From a virus, in the IMG/VR virus record IMGVR_UViG_3300030419_002210, positions 1-41,007 of that record: a stretch of 41,007 nucleotides of DNA. One strand, written 5' to 3'. Positions 15,240 to 23,460 of this stretch are shown piece after piece. Within the stretch, counting starts at the first letter, position 1. Each line of letters starts with the position of its first letter. Made by a program: the position numbers and the translations under genes. Below the pieces are notes generated by a model. The model was given only the letters and a program-made list of their open reading frames with translations. It made no database searches and was not told the origin of the DNA.

Positions 15240-16280
15240 TTGGCAGCATCAGGTGGTCATTGGAATAACCTTGCTGAAGCCCAAGAACTTAGTCAGGCAA
15301 AACGTGTAGCAGGTATTATTGAAGAGGACGTCAAACGTGGTGGTTTGATGGGACTTCTTCCTGTAATGCAGCAGACAGGTACTCAGCTTGAGTGGGTTCG
15401 TGAAGGCACAGTAGGAACTTCCAGTCGAGCGTCCATTGGCTCTCAACTTGCTTGGTCAGAAGAGACTACTTATGACACTATCAATGAATCATTGGTAATT
15501 CGTTATAAGCAGACTGCTTTGAACAAGTATGTTGAAGGTGTCTATGGAACTTTTAACAACTACGCAGCTATTCAAGCTATGGAAGACCGTAAAGCTATTG
15601 TTCAGGGAGCCAATGATGATCTTATCTATGGCGACCCGACTAATGGTGCAGCAGGTTCTTCTGAAGCTAGAGGCGTACATTACTTATCGCAGCTCTACCC
15701 TACCGCTCTAGGTGGAAGTACTAATGCGATGAATATTGACGAAGGTGAAGCAGGATTGGCTCTTGCTAACATGCGTCAATTAGAGCGTGAAATGAAGTAC
15801 GGAATTGACTTTTGGTTGTTCCCGTACCCAATCCTAGACCGACTCTCTGCCTATGTGCAGGAAGCAGGTCTCTCCACAAATACCTTCGGCAACATCGACT
15901 TTACACTCGATGATTTGGGTCGCAGGGTTACTTCGTGGAACGGTGCCCCAATTATCGGTTCAGATTATCTTGTTGCAGAACAAGCTAACACTGGTGCTGA
16001 TGGCACTTCACTTCGGGCGAAACATTCGTCTGGAGATCAACAGTACAGCGTGTTTGCAATCAAACGTGGACAAGTTGCCAGAGGTGAAGGTGGTCTTACC
16101 TTTGCATTTGGTGGTGATGGCGCATCTCCGGGTGAGCCTCTCATGGTTGATTACTTCCCGAGTTTGGAAGATTTTGATGCTTCTGGTCTCAGGCACCGTA
16201 TGTACTACAACCTAGCTGATGGTTCTCGTATGTCTGTAGGTAGAATCTACGACATTGAAGACTCAGCAGTAGTGGCATAG
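15240..16280 (+). CDS. Major capsid protein
   Basis: 346 aa, the HK97-fold size range. Identified from its position after the scaffold and its composition: balanced, Gly-rich loops, and an N-terminal helical arm followed by a Thr/Ser-rich segment and a mixed alpha/beta core, without membrane segments. The start is TTG at 15240 with GAGGT 7 nt upstream; no ATG occurs before residue 38, and starting there would cut the conserved arm. A weak start codon on what should be the most abundant virion protein is notable. Codons are slightly more GC-rich than in the neighbouring giant genes, as expected of a highly expressed gene. Confidence 0.85.
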   Translation: MAASGGHWNNLAEAQELSQAKRVAGIIEEDVKRGGLMGLLPVMQQTGTQLEWVREGTVGTSSRASIGSQLAWSEETTYDTINESLVIRYKQTALNKYVEGVYGTFNNYAAIQAMEDRKAIVQGANDDLIYGDPTNGAAGSSEARGVHYLSQLYPTALGGSTNAMNIDEGEAGLALANMRQLEREMKYGIDFWLFPYPILDRLSAYVQEAGLSTNTFGNIDFTLDDLGRRVTSWNGAPIIGSDYLVAEQANTGADGTSLRAKHSSGDQQYSVFAIKRGQVARGEGGLTFAFGGDGASPGEPLMVDYFPSLEDFDASGLRHRMYYNLADGSRMSVGRIYDIEDSAVVA

Positions 16281-16294
16281 GGAGGATAAAAACT

Positions 16295-17119
16295 ATGGCA
16301 AACGTTGCTCATGGGTATTTTCGTCTTCCTTCCGGTAAGACAGTAGAACTACCCTATGACCCAAACTTCGACTTCAACAACATAGACCCGATGCCGGGGG
16401 ACATTGACCCTTACACTGTCGGGACAACCCAACTATTTCCACTAGGAACTAAGTTGGTACAGAATGACCGAACTTTTAGGTATGTAGAGTTCGGCGGTAC
16501 TACAGCAGCAGGTAATGTAGTTCAGCGTGAAGCACCTGATGGTGCCCATGATGACTTAGACCCTACTGGAAGTGGTACTGGTGCGGGTGTTGCAATCGGT
16601 GACACAATCATCTCGATAGCTACTTCAGTTACTCTCGTAGAAAACGAGTATGTAGGTGGAACGCTTACGATTGAAGAAGACACCGGACAAGGCTACTCGT
16701 ATCTAATAACCGCTAACGAGGCTGCTTCAAGTGCAGCTAACGCTAACGTGACTATTGCAGATGGACTTGCAGTTGCGATTGATTCGACTTCAGATGTAAA
16801 GCTCGTAAAGAGTGCTTACAAAGAGGTTATTATCGCTCCAACTACTTTGACAGGTGCTATTTGTGGTGTAAGCGTTGGTGTTGGTGCTGATGGTAGTTTC
16901 GGTTGGATACAAACTACGGGTGATGCTGCGATTGATACAGATGGTACTGTAGTTATCGGGCAACGAGTTATGGCATCTAACGGAACCGCAGGGTTTGTAG
17001 AGGCTATGGCTCTTACTGAAGCTACCCCAAACACGTTTATTACTCCCGATGTTGGGATAGTGGTAGATGTGGGTGCTACTGGCGTACACAGCGTTGTTCG
17101 TCTTAACGGTTTCGAGTAG
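16295..17119 (+). CDS. Putative capsid decoration or head protein, 274 aa
   Basis: Follows the capsid gene by 14 nt with a strong GGAGG site. Rich in Gly, Ala, Thr and Val with alternating beta pattern and very few Lys, consistent with an all-beta surface protein. Residues 90-170 contain repeated turns such as GSGTGAG and VNE-type strands. Many phages carry a head-decoration or head-fibre protein in this position. I cannot tell whether it cements the capsid or joins head and tail. Confidence 0.55.
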   Translation: MANVAHGYFRLPSGKTVELPYDPNFDFNNIDPMPGDIDPYTVGTTQLFPLGTKLVQNDRTFRYVEFGGTTAAGNVVQREAPDGAHDDLDPTGSGTGAGVAIGDTIISIATSVTLVENEYVGGTLTIEEDTGQGYSYLITANEAASSAANANVTIADGLAVAIDSTSDVKLVKSAYKEVIIAPTTLTGAICGVSVGVGADGSFGWIQTTGDAAIDTDGTVVIGQRVMASNGTAGFVEAMALTEATPNTFITPDVGIVVDVGATGVHSVVRLNGFE

Positions 17120-17127
17120 AAACTAAT

Positions 17128-17157
17128 GTGGAGGTATTCAGTTAGGCTGGCCTCCAC
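17128..17157 (+). promoter_or_regulatory. Intergenic stem-loop between head genes
   Basis: GTGGAGG (17128-17134) pairs perfectly with CCTCCAC (17151-17157), with a 16-nt loop. No T run follows, so termination is unlikely. The arm contains GGAGG, an apparent ribosome site with no start codon behind it; pairing would hide it. An RNA processing or stability element is a reasonable guess. Confidence 0.5.
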
Positions 17158-17172
17158 TAATAAAGGTGTGTT

Positions 17173-17490
17173 ATGCCAAACATAGTTGGTTTTAATATTT
17201 TTGATTCTGAGTCTCATGTAATCGTGGGACATGACACAGTTACGGTTAGTACAAGTGCTGTTGGGCCTACTATTCCTGCTGAAAATACTACTGCTTGTCA
17301 GATAAGAGTGAATGATCAGTCTATTCGATGGCGTGCAGATGGAACTGACCCTACGTCTTCTGAGGGTTTTACAAGTACTTCGGGAGATATTTTTATTCTT
17401 ACTAAGGAAACTGAAATAGATCAGTTTAAAGCCATACGTAAAGGTGGCACCGACAGTGAAATTGACTGTATCTTTTTCGGAGAAGCATAA
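17173..17490 (+). CDS. Small structural protein, 105 aa
   Basis: Predicted all-beta, with the pattern of small phage virion proteins: an N-terminal Val/Thr strand pair, a central segment reading IRVNDQSIRWRADGTDPTSS, and a C-terminal FKAIRKGGTDSEIDCIFFG strand. Proteins with this 'Ile-Arg-[W/F]-Arg-x-Asp-Gly-x-x-Pro-Thr-Ser' layout are common in phage head-tail modules and are usually annotated as hypothetical structural. RBS AAAGGTG before ATG. Lies between the decoration-like protein and the first tail fibre. Confidence 0.6.
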   Translation: MPNIVGFNIFDSESHVIVGHDTVTVSTSAVGPTIPAENTTACQIRVNDQSIRWRADGTDPTSSEGFTSTSGDIFILTKETEIDQFKAIRKGGTDSEIDCIFFGEA

Positions 17491-17502
17491 AGGTGTTATC
17501 TA

Positions 17503-19920
17503 ATGGGCGTTGAATATCTAGGTACTGGACAACTTCTTACAGGGGTACCCGGCTCGTCTACAGATAACGCTATAGTTAGGTGGGATGGAACAGGTGGAGC
17601 CTCTATTCAGAATAGTGGTGTCACTATAGATGATTCCAATAATGTAATTATTGCAGGGAATCTTACGGTTAGTGGGACTACTTCAACTATCAGTTCCACT
17701 ACCACTACCTATGTAGATCCTATTATTCATTTACAGACGGCCTCTGATGGTGGTGATTTAGGTAGTGATAGCAATAAAGACGTCGGTATTGCAATGCAGT
17801 ATCACACGGGGTCTGCTGCTAAAAAGGCTTTCTTAGGGATAGACGATAACGACTCTTATAAGTTGATGTTTATTCCCGACGCTACCATTTCATCGGAAGT
17901 TGTTTCGGGTTCAGTAGGAACGATCAAGGCTAATCTTGAAGGTAATGCCGATACAGCAACTGCTCTTGCAGGTTCTCTTGGAACCCTTACAGTTGATCAG
18001 ATTAATCTCAATGCTTCAACAATAACCATTACTGATAGTAGTGATACAGGTGATCTCGCAACCTTAGCCGTTACTACTCACGGCGCGACTACCCTAACAA
18101 CTGTAGATGATGATGCTACAGCAGCGCATTTAGTTCTGGATGTAGATGGAAATATTGAACTTGATAGTGCTACGGGGATTTTTATATTTGAAGATGGTGG
18201 GACAGAAGTACTCCGATTTACAGAGAGTAACTCTGGAGATGTAACAATCAAACTTGTTACGAATGCCAAAGACCTTATCTTTACTGATAACGGTGATGCT
18301 GTAGGGCTGAAAGTTCTGGATGCTGCTGCGGGAATAAATGTTCCCGGTGAAGTTCAAACAACGGGAATAGGTTATACGGATGGCGATAATGCCATGACGA
18401 TAGCTGATGGTGGTGCCGTAACATTCCCGGTGAGTATAGATATTACTGGTTCTGCGGGAATTATCTTAGAGAATGACGAAACTATAACCAACTCTACAGA
18501 TGGTGAAGTCGCTATAAACGGTACAGTTGTAGTGGGAACAGGGGGTGCTGCGGGTACTCTCAAGTCCAGTGGAAACTTTGATTTAACCCTTGCATCAGGA
18601 AACTCTACTACTGGAACTATCACAATAACCGACGGTGCTAATGGGGATATCACTATAGCCCCGAATGGTACAGGGAATACGGTTATTAATTCTGCTACCG
18701 CTACGGATATTATTTTAGATGGAAATAAATCTGTTACCCCGGGGGATGGTGCAGTCATACATGTAGATGCTCATACTATTACAGATAGTAATACATCTGG
18801 GTCAGGAACTGCTGCAAAGTTTACTCACGTAGCTATAGAAGCCCCGACTCTTGCAGCTACTAACTCATCAGTTACAACTACCGATGCTGCCACTCTTTAT
18901 ATTAGTGGTGAATTAACAGCAGGAACTAATCAGACAATAACCCGTAATCATGCTCTTTGGGTAGACTCAGGAACTGTTAGGTTTGATGGGGATATAGAAC
19001 TAGGACACGTAACAGATACTACTTTATCTCGCGCTAGTTCTGGGGATGTAAATATTGAAGGTAATATTATCTATCGGGCTGGTGGAACAGATGTACCCAT
19101 TGCTGATGGTGGTACTGGAGCGTCATCTGCTTCGGATGCGAGAACTAACTTAGGTGTTGGGCCAGCAGCGGGTTCAAGCTCTATTGTTACTGTAGGAGAT
19201 TTAGGGACAGGAACTATTGCTGATGGCTTTGGAGTAATAGATAACGGCACTTCGGGTATTAGGACTAATACATTTACGGCAGAGACGTCTATTATTCCTT
19301 CTGGGGTTGGTACAGCAGATATAGGCTCCACTTCGGCTGAGTGGGGTGATGTTTACATCGCTGATGATAAGAAGATTAAGTTTGGTAACGGTCAAGATGC
19401 CACTATCGAATATGACGAAGATGGAACCGACCAGTTACGCATTGCTGGAAACACTGTATTTGAAAACCAAATAGAAGCAACTTTAGATATAAAGGTTGAC
19501 TCTACTCCATCAGATGAAACTGTCTCAGGAATTACTGCAACCTTTACCGCAGGAGAAGCGTTAGAGCGTGGCGAAGTGGTTTACTTCAAGCAAGCTGACA
19601 GCAAGATGTGGAAAGCAGTTGCAACGGCAGCAGCTACATCAAGATGTGTCGCTATGGCAGCAGCAGATATAAGTGCAGATGCGGCAGGGTTATTCCTACT
19701 TCAAGGTTTCTGTACAGACAATGGAACATTCCCTGATTACTCAGCAAGTAGTGGAGTTGGAAAACCTGTATACACACCGGAAGCAGAAACAAGTTCACAA
19801 AACGTACCGGAAAAAACTGCGCCAGATTCGACCGGAGATTTTGTTCAAGTAATAGGGTATGTGGTTGCAGCAAACACTCTCTACTTCAACCCATCCAACG
19901 ACATAATTGAGCATGCGTAA
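17503..19920 (+). CDS. Tail fibre protein, 805 aa
   Basis: A long repetitive beta-structured fibre, rich in Thr, Ser, Gly, Asp and Ala. Near the N-terminus is the motif NLTVSGTTSTISSTTTTYVD, and near residues 525-545 is ADGGTGASSASDARTNLG, both widespread in phage fibres. A central region (about 150-480) is built of short repeated strands of the type 'D-G-x-[I/V]-x-[I/V]'. Fibres of this kind trimerise and carry the host-recognition tip. No chaperone or peptidase domain is visible at the C-terminus. The glycine-rich fibre follows with no gap. Confidence 0.85.
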   Translation: MGVEYLGTGQLLTGVPGSSTDNAIVRWDGTGGASIQNSGVTIDDSNNVIIAGNLTVSGTTSTISSTTTTYVDPIIHLQTASDGGDLGSDSNKDVGIAMQYHTGSAAKKAFLGIDDNDSYKLMFIPDATISSEVVSGSVGTIKANLEGNADTATALAGSLGTLTVDQINLNASTITITDSSDTGDLATLAVTTHGATTLTTVDDDATAAHLVLDVDGNIELDSATGIFIFEDGGTEVLRFTESNSGDVTIKLVTNAKDLIFTDNGDAVGLKVLDAAAGINVPGEVQTTGIGYTDGDNAMTIADGGAVTFPVSIDITGSAGIILENDETITNSTDGEVAINGTVVVGTGGAAGTLKSSGNFDLTLASGNSTTGTITITDGANGDITIAPNGTGNTVINSATATDIILDGNKSVTPGDGAVIHVDAHTITDSNTSGSGTAAKFTHVAIEAPTLAATNSSVTTTDAATLYISGELTAGTNQTITRNHALWVDSGTVRFDGDIELGHVTDTTLSRASSGDVNIEGNIIYRAGGTDVPIADGGTGASSASDARTNLGVGPAAGSSSIVTVGDLGTGTIADGFGVIDNGTSGIRTNTFTAETSIIPSGVGTADIGSTSAEWGDVYIADDKKIKFGNGQDATIEYDEDGTDQLRIAGNTVFENQIEATLDIKVDSTPSDETVSGITATFTAGEALERGEVVYFKQADSKMWKAVATAAATSRCVAMAAADISADAAGLFLLQGFCTDNGTFPDYSASSGVGKPVYTPEAETSSQNVPEKTAPDSTGDFVQVIGYVVAANTLYFNPSNDIIEHA

Positions 19921-20946
19921 ATGGCTAACGAAGTTGAAGCAGTAAACGGTATTGCGATTACCAGTATTGCCAATATTAACGGGCAAAACGACACTGACTT
20001 AGCCAAGTTGAACGGTAAAGAGTTCACCGGGACAGGATATTTTTCTGCAACTGGTGGTACTAAATCTGATATTACCGTTGACGGAACTGAATACACAATG
20101 CACGTATTTACTTCTAGCGGAACCTTTGCTATTTCAGCTCTTGGTGACGATAACCCTAGCTTCTTAGTAGTAGGAGGCGGTGGTTCAGCAGGTGCAGATA
20201 ACGGTGGTGGAGGAGGTGCTGGTGGCGCGCTATTCAACTCTGCTACTACTTCTACAAACAGTAACTCGCCTATCTCTAGCTTGTTCACCTCAACAGGGGA
20301 CAAGACTGTAACTGTAGGTGCGGGAGGTGCAGATTCAGGAGCTGGTGATGGCAATGTTGGAGGCAACAGTGCCCTTGCTGCGGACTCTGCAACATATACA
20401 GCGTATGGTGGTGGAGCAGGAACAGTTTCTACCGACTCCGCTGACGCTTCCGGTTCTGCGGGTGGTGCGGGTGCTCCCGGTGGTGTAGCCACAAGAGATG
20501 GTGGAGACTGTACTACCAGTCAAGGTAATGATGGAGGTAATTCATTTTCTAGTCACGGTGGCTATCCAAACCGTAGGCATCGTGGTGGCGGTGGTGGTGG
20601 TGCTGGCTCACAAGGTGATGATACTGACGGTGGCACAGGTTCCGATGAGGGAGATGGTGGAGCAGGTATAGATTACTCAGGAACTTTTGGTACTGGAGTA
20701 GGGGATTCAGGCTGGTTTGCTGGTGGCGGTGGTGGAGGAGGAGTTTCCTATAACTACAATGGTGGTCAAGGTGGTCAAGGCGGTGGCGGTGATGGAGACA
20801 AATCTGTCCCCGCTGGTGGCGCAGGTGGTAAAGGTGATGCGGGTACTGACGGAACAGGTGGAGGAGCAGGAGGTTCCGGTAACGGTGTATCTGGGTCTGA
20901 TACTGGCGGTGATGGCGTAGTAATCATTCGTTATCTAAAAGGCTAG
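19921..20946 (+). CDS. Glycine-rich tail fibre/adhesin, 341 aa
   Basis: The N-terminal third has the strand pattern HVFTSSGTFAISALG ending in FLVVGGGGSAG, and the C-terminus reads GDGVVIIRYLKG. Both are hallmarks of phage fibre proteins with a glycine-rich domain. Between them (residues about 85-330) lie many Gly runs (GGGGGAGG, GGGGGGAG, GGGGGGG) with few hydrophobics. Established structures of glycine-rich phage adhesins show polyglycine type II helices packed in a sandwich with exposed loops as receptor-binding sites; applying this here is inference. It starts at the base after the previous stop. Confidence 0.75.
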   Translation: MANEVEAVNGIAITSIANINGQNDTDLAKLNGKEFTGTGYFSATGGTKSDITVDGTEYTMHVFTSSGTFAISALGDDNPSFLVVGGGGSAGADNGGGGGAGGALFNSATTSTNSNSPISSLFTSTGDKTVTVGAGGADSGAGDGNVGGNSALAADSATYTAYGGGAGTVSTDSADASGSAGGAGAPGGVATRDGGDCTTSQGNDGGNSFSSHGGYPNRRHRGGGGGGAGSQGDDTDGGTGSDEGDGGAGIDYSGTFGTGVGDSGWFAGGGGGGGVSYNYNGGQGGQGGGGDGDKSVPAGGAGGKGDAGTDGTGGGAGGSGNGVSGSDTGGDGVVIIRYLKG

Positions 20947-20950
20947 GCAT

Positions 20951-21259
20951 ATGGGATATTTTGCAGAAATAGATAACGGTAAAGTTATACAAGTTGTCGT
21001 ATTTGATGGTTCTGTATCTGAGTGTGTTGAATTTTTTGGCGGTGGAACTTGGGAGGTTCTTGCACATAAGTCAGAAGCTGGTATCGGGTACGACAAAGAT
21101 GAGGAACACGACACTTTTGTTCCACCAAAGCCTTATCCATCATGGCAAATCAACGACACTTATAATGGATGGAAACCGCCAGCAGGGAAAGAAAAACCCG
21201 CTGATGGAAAAATATATGATTGGGTTGAAACTGCTCAAGAATGGGTAGAAAGAGATTAA
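20951..21259 (+). CDS. Small conserved phage protein, 102 aa, tail-fibre associated
   Basis: It begins MGYFAEIDNGKVIQVVVFD and contains GIGYDKDEEHDTFVPPKPYPSW and a C-terminal Trp-rich end (YDWVETAQEWVERD). This 'AEID-N-V ... F-PPKPYPSW' layout recurs in many marine phages, especially among cyanophage-like viruses, next to fibre genes. Its exact role is unknown; its position suggests a virion or fibre accessory protein. ATG follows the fibre stop after 4 nt. Confidence 0.65.
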   Translation: MGYFAEIDNGKVIQVVVFDGSVSECVEFFGGGTWEVLAHKSEAGIGYDKDEEHDTFVPPKPYPSWQINDTYNGWKPPAGKEKPADGKIYDWVETAQEWVERD

Positions 21260-21292
21260 TACAGCTAGGTATAAAAAGCCGTAGGAGGTTAT

Positions 21293-21478
21293 ATGACTAC
21301 AGAAAGTAATGTGTCGATTAATATGCAAGATGTAGATGTAGTAAGGGCAGCCCCTGAAAGTCCTCCTGCAACAAGGATAGATCGTGAACTTTGGATTGCA
21401 GGAGTTTCTCGTATGCGAGCAGAAATGACTCAAAATATTGAGAAGGAAGCTACGGAGAAGAAAAATGCCAAAAGGTAA
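21293..21478 (+). CDS. Small hypothetical protein, 61 aa
   Basis: A strong GGAGG site 5 nt before the ATG. The product is hydrophilic with a charged helical C-terminal half (Arg/Glu/Lys). No motif recognised. It overlaps the next gene by 14 nt and its last codons carry that gene's ribosome site, so the two are probably translationally coupled. Confidence 0.6.
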   Translation: MTTESNVSINMQDVDVVRAAPESPPATRIDRELWIAGVSRMRAEMTQNIEKEATEKKNAKR

Positions 21479-21764
21479 AGGTACTTACGGACGTAAACGA
21501 GGTCGCCCGCCAAAGAAAAAGAATTCTGCTAAAAAGAGTAAACCTAAAGCAGCACAACCTAGAAAAGCAGGGCTAACTTTTAGACCCGGATCTCAGGCAG
21601 ATCATCTAAGGTATGCAGGTTCTCGGGCAGTTATGTCAGGTAAAAAAACTGCATCATCCCCATTAACAAAAGTAAAAAAGACTCAATCAAAAGCAATTTC
21701 GGGAATTAAAAAAGTTCCAAGTGATGTAAAAAAGACTATTCGTCGCTTTGGTCTCTACTGGTAA
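21465..21764 (+). CDS. Very basic AT-hook protein, 99 aa
   Basis: The N-terminus reads MPKGKGTYGRKRGRPPKKKN. Residues 12-17 (RGRPPK) match the AT-hook core, which binds the minor groove of AT-rich DNA. The rest is Lys/Ser/Ala-rich, histone H1-like, ending in an aromatic GLYW. The ATG at 21465 was chosen because GGAG lies 7 nt upstream; an in-frame ATG at 21438 lacks a site. Small basic proteins starting 'MPKGKGTYG' are frequent in phages. Encoded among late genes, it may be packaged with DNA or bind genome ends; this is inference. Confidence 0.7.
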   Translation: MPKGKGTYGRKRGRPPKKKNSAKKSKPKAAQPRKAGLTFRPGSQADHLRYAGSRAVMSGKKTASSPLTKVKKTQSKAISGIKKVPSDVKKTIRRFGLYW

Positions 21765-21777
21765 AGGGTAAAGAACA

Positions 21778-22827
21778 ATGACAAACCTGAAACGGCTTTT
21801 AATAGCTGTACTAAAACTTTTACTCAAACCTTTTGTAATTACACTTTGGGTATTGAGGCAGGTGTGTTATGGAATTAATGCTGCCCCGGGTATAATTGCT
21901 CGTTCTCCTGTTGCTTTATATAAAAAGACTAAAGTTTGGCGGGATTGGGTTCTTGCTAAGGTTGATTACCTTGAAACGGAATCAGCTAAATGGAAGCGGA
22001 CGTTCCAGATTGTTCGGTCTCCTTATTCCCTGCTTTTGAAATTAGGCTTTTCTCCTCAGTGGGCAGTAGGTTTATTAGCTGTTGGAACAACGACTGCTAC
22101 AGGTGCAGTAGCAGCGGAAGCCATGAAGCCACCATCATTTGCAGCGGGAGACCCCGGTGTTTATAACGCTCCGCTTGATAGTCCAATATATTCTGACAGT
22201 GAGTTTAATACTCTTAGACTGGATCTGGGTTCAACGCCTATCGGACTGGTTCAGATCGAAGATGTCACGCTAGGAACTGCTTATGCTAATTCAGCTCTAC
22301 CATCAGGTGAGAGTAATGCGGTTATTGTGGGTGGCATCGCAGCAAGTAGTGACCCGGCTTTCACTGAAACATTTTTGGAAGTCGGTCACATGACTGTAGA
22401 AAAGTGGCGTTGTGATTCACTGAAGTTGACTAACATTGAAGCGCATAAACTAATCGTAAAAGGTAATGCTTCAGATGGTCAGTCTATAGCTGCTGTTGCG
22501 GGGGTGCCCAGAGATAGGGCAATCTCAGGTGGTAATAGGGCTGATGACATGCTTACTTCGGGCGGTTACTATGATCAGTTAAAAATTACTTCTGCGTCAA
22601 GTGGGGTGAATGGAAAAATAGACAGGCTTATACTGTCGAACTTATATAGTAAAGGTGGGCCTTGCGTATTGGATAGAATCAAAGCAGGGACGTTAGAAGT
22701 ACTTGTTTCAGAGGTTGGACTAGGCAATGGTTTTGCCACGAAAGAATTTGAAATAACAACGTCAGTGATTTATAAATCATTCGTCAACGAAGATAACGTT
22801 GAAGTTAGTATTTCACCACCGAGTTAA
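21778..22827 (+). CDS. Late protein with hydrophobic N-terminus, 349 aa
   Basis: The first ~40 residues are strongly hydrophobic and basic (LLIAVLKLLLKPFVITLWVL), looking like an amphipathic or transmembrane helix. A second hydrophobic segment lies near residues 95-115 (AVGLLAVGTTTATGAVAAEAM). After a Pro-rich linker, residues 125-349 turn into a beta-rich, low-charge domain like a fibre or baseplate protein, ending in EVSISPPS. The fold is not recognised. The layout (membrane-active N-terminus, beta C-terminal domain) would suit a virion protein that contacts the envelope. It lies between the AT-hook gene and the small membrane proteins. Confidence 0.55.
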   Translation: MTNLKRLLIAVLKLLLKPFVITLWVLRQVCYGINAAPGIIARSPVALYKKTKVWRDWVLAKVDYLETESAKWKRTFQIVRSPYSLLLKLGFSPQWAVGLLAVGTTTATGAVAAEAMKPPSFAAGDPGVYNAPLDSPIYSDSEFNTLRLDLGSTPIGLVQIEDVTLGTAYANSALPSGESNAVIVGGIAASSDPAFTETFLEVGHMTVEKWRCDSLKLTNIEAHKLIVKGNASDGQSIAAVAGVPRDRAISGGNRADDMLTSGGYYDQLKITSASSGVNGKIDRLILSNLYSKGGPCVLDRIKAGTLEVLVSEVGLGNGFATKEFEITTSVIYKSFVNEDNVEVSISPPS

Positions 22828-22838
22828 GGAGAGTAGAA

Positions 22839-23033
22839 ATGGAACTTACAGATACGGTAATCTCAACTCTAGTTGGAGTAGGGGCAGCGTCTCTTGTAGG
22901 AGTATTGGGGTTACAGGTTCGTATATGGCTTAGGCTCCAAAGAGTTCCTGATGATCTTGAACATTTGTCAGATCGTGTTGATGCCATTGAACGTATGGTA
23001 TTTCAAGGGTTTACTGGAAGAACAGGCGTATAA
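22839..23033 (+). CDS. Small membrane protein, 64 aa (holin-like candidate)
   Basis: One clear transmembrane helix (residues about 7-28, VISTLVGVGAASLVGVLGLQVRI) followed by a charged helix with a heptad pattern (LEHLSDRVDAIERMV). AAGGAG precedes the ATG. The one-pass topology plus cytoplasmic coiled coil is seen in phage holin-like and spanin-like proteins; I cannot separate these. It directly abuts another tiny membrane protein, a typical lysis-cassette arrangement, though no endolysin is recognised nearby. Confidence 0.55.
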   Translation: MELTDTVISTLVGVGAASLVGVLGLQVRIWLRLQRVPDDLEHLSDRVDAIERMVFQGFTGRTGV

Positions 23034-23186
23034 TTGATAGGTAAACTTAGACCTCAAATACTTGCAGCTATTGTCGTACTGGGTGGATTGTCGGTAGTCG
23101 GGATACTCAACGAGTTTAACGAGATCGCATCTGTCAGTATTGGAGGAATTATAGCTTTGGGAATGAAGGTTCTTGAAGCCGAATAA
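23034..23186 (+). CDS. Tiny membrane protein, 50 aa, TTG start (holin-like candidate)
   Basis: TTG at 23034 immediately follows the TAA of the previous gene, giving termination-reinitiation coupling; stop TAA at 23184-23186. Two hydrophobic stretches, ILAAIVVLGGLSVVGIL and a short ASVSIGGIIALGMKVL, are separated by a polar turn (NEFNE), so two short membrane helices or a hairpin. Small Gly-rich hairpin proteins of this type occur in the lysis region of many phages. Too short for routine gene calling, but codon use and the lack of other frames support it. Confidence 0.5.
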   Translation: MIGKLRPQILAAIVVLGGLSVVGILNEFNEIASVSIGGIIALGMKVLEAE

Positions 23187-23242
23187 AATATGGTAACGAA
23201 ACATCGGTGGGTGCCGATGTCGTAAGTAGTAAGAGGAAGTTT

Positions 23243-23458
23243 ATGTTCGGTATACTAGGGGCTTTGTTCCTGTCTAAAGAGAATCGTGATCTTATACAGG
23301 TGGGACAAGCAATTTTTAGCAATCTAGATTCCAAAGAAGAGCGTCGGGAAGTTGCTGAATACGCAGCTAAGATGCTTGCAGATGGACGAGTTACAGTCCC
23401 GGAATGGTCTAAGTTTGGAAAGAAATTAGGTATCCTTCGGGCTAAAGGAAAAAAATAA
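23243..23458 (+). CDS. Small conserved-type phage protein, 71 aa
   Basis: The ATG at 23243 has AGAGGAAG just upstream; a GTG at 23207 would add 12 unlikely residues. It starts with a short hydrophobic run (MFGILGALFL), then a helical, charged body (SKEERREVAEYAAKMLADGRVTVPEWSKFGKKLGIL). The second half, 'ML-ADG-VTVPEWS-FGK-LGIL', resembles small phage proteins coded after holin-like genes. The role is unknown; it may complete the lysis or tail module. Confidence 0.55.
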   Translation: MFGILGALFLSKENRDLIQVGQAIFSNLDSKEERREVAEYAAKMLADGRVTVPEWSKFGKKLGILRAKGKK

Positions 23459-23460
23459 TT

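Noticed and set aside
19881-20523. Long - strand frames opposite the glycine-rich fibre gene
   Set aside because: Pro/Ala-rich translations are the mirror of Gly codon runs on the + strand, with no ribosome sites.
17503-20946. Diversity-generating retroelement acting on fibre genes
   Set aside because: No reverse transcriptase gene and no template/variable repeat pair seen.
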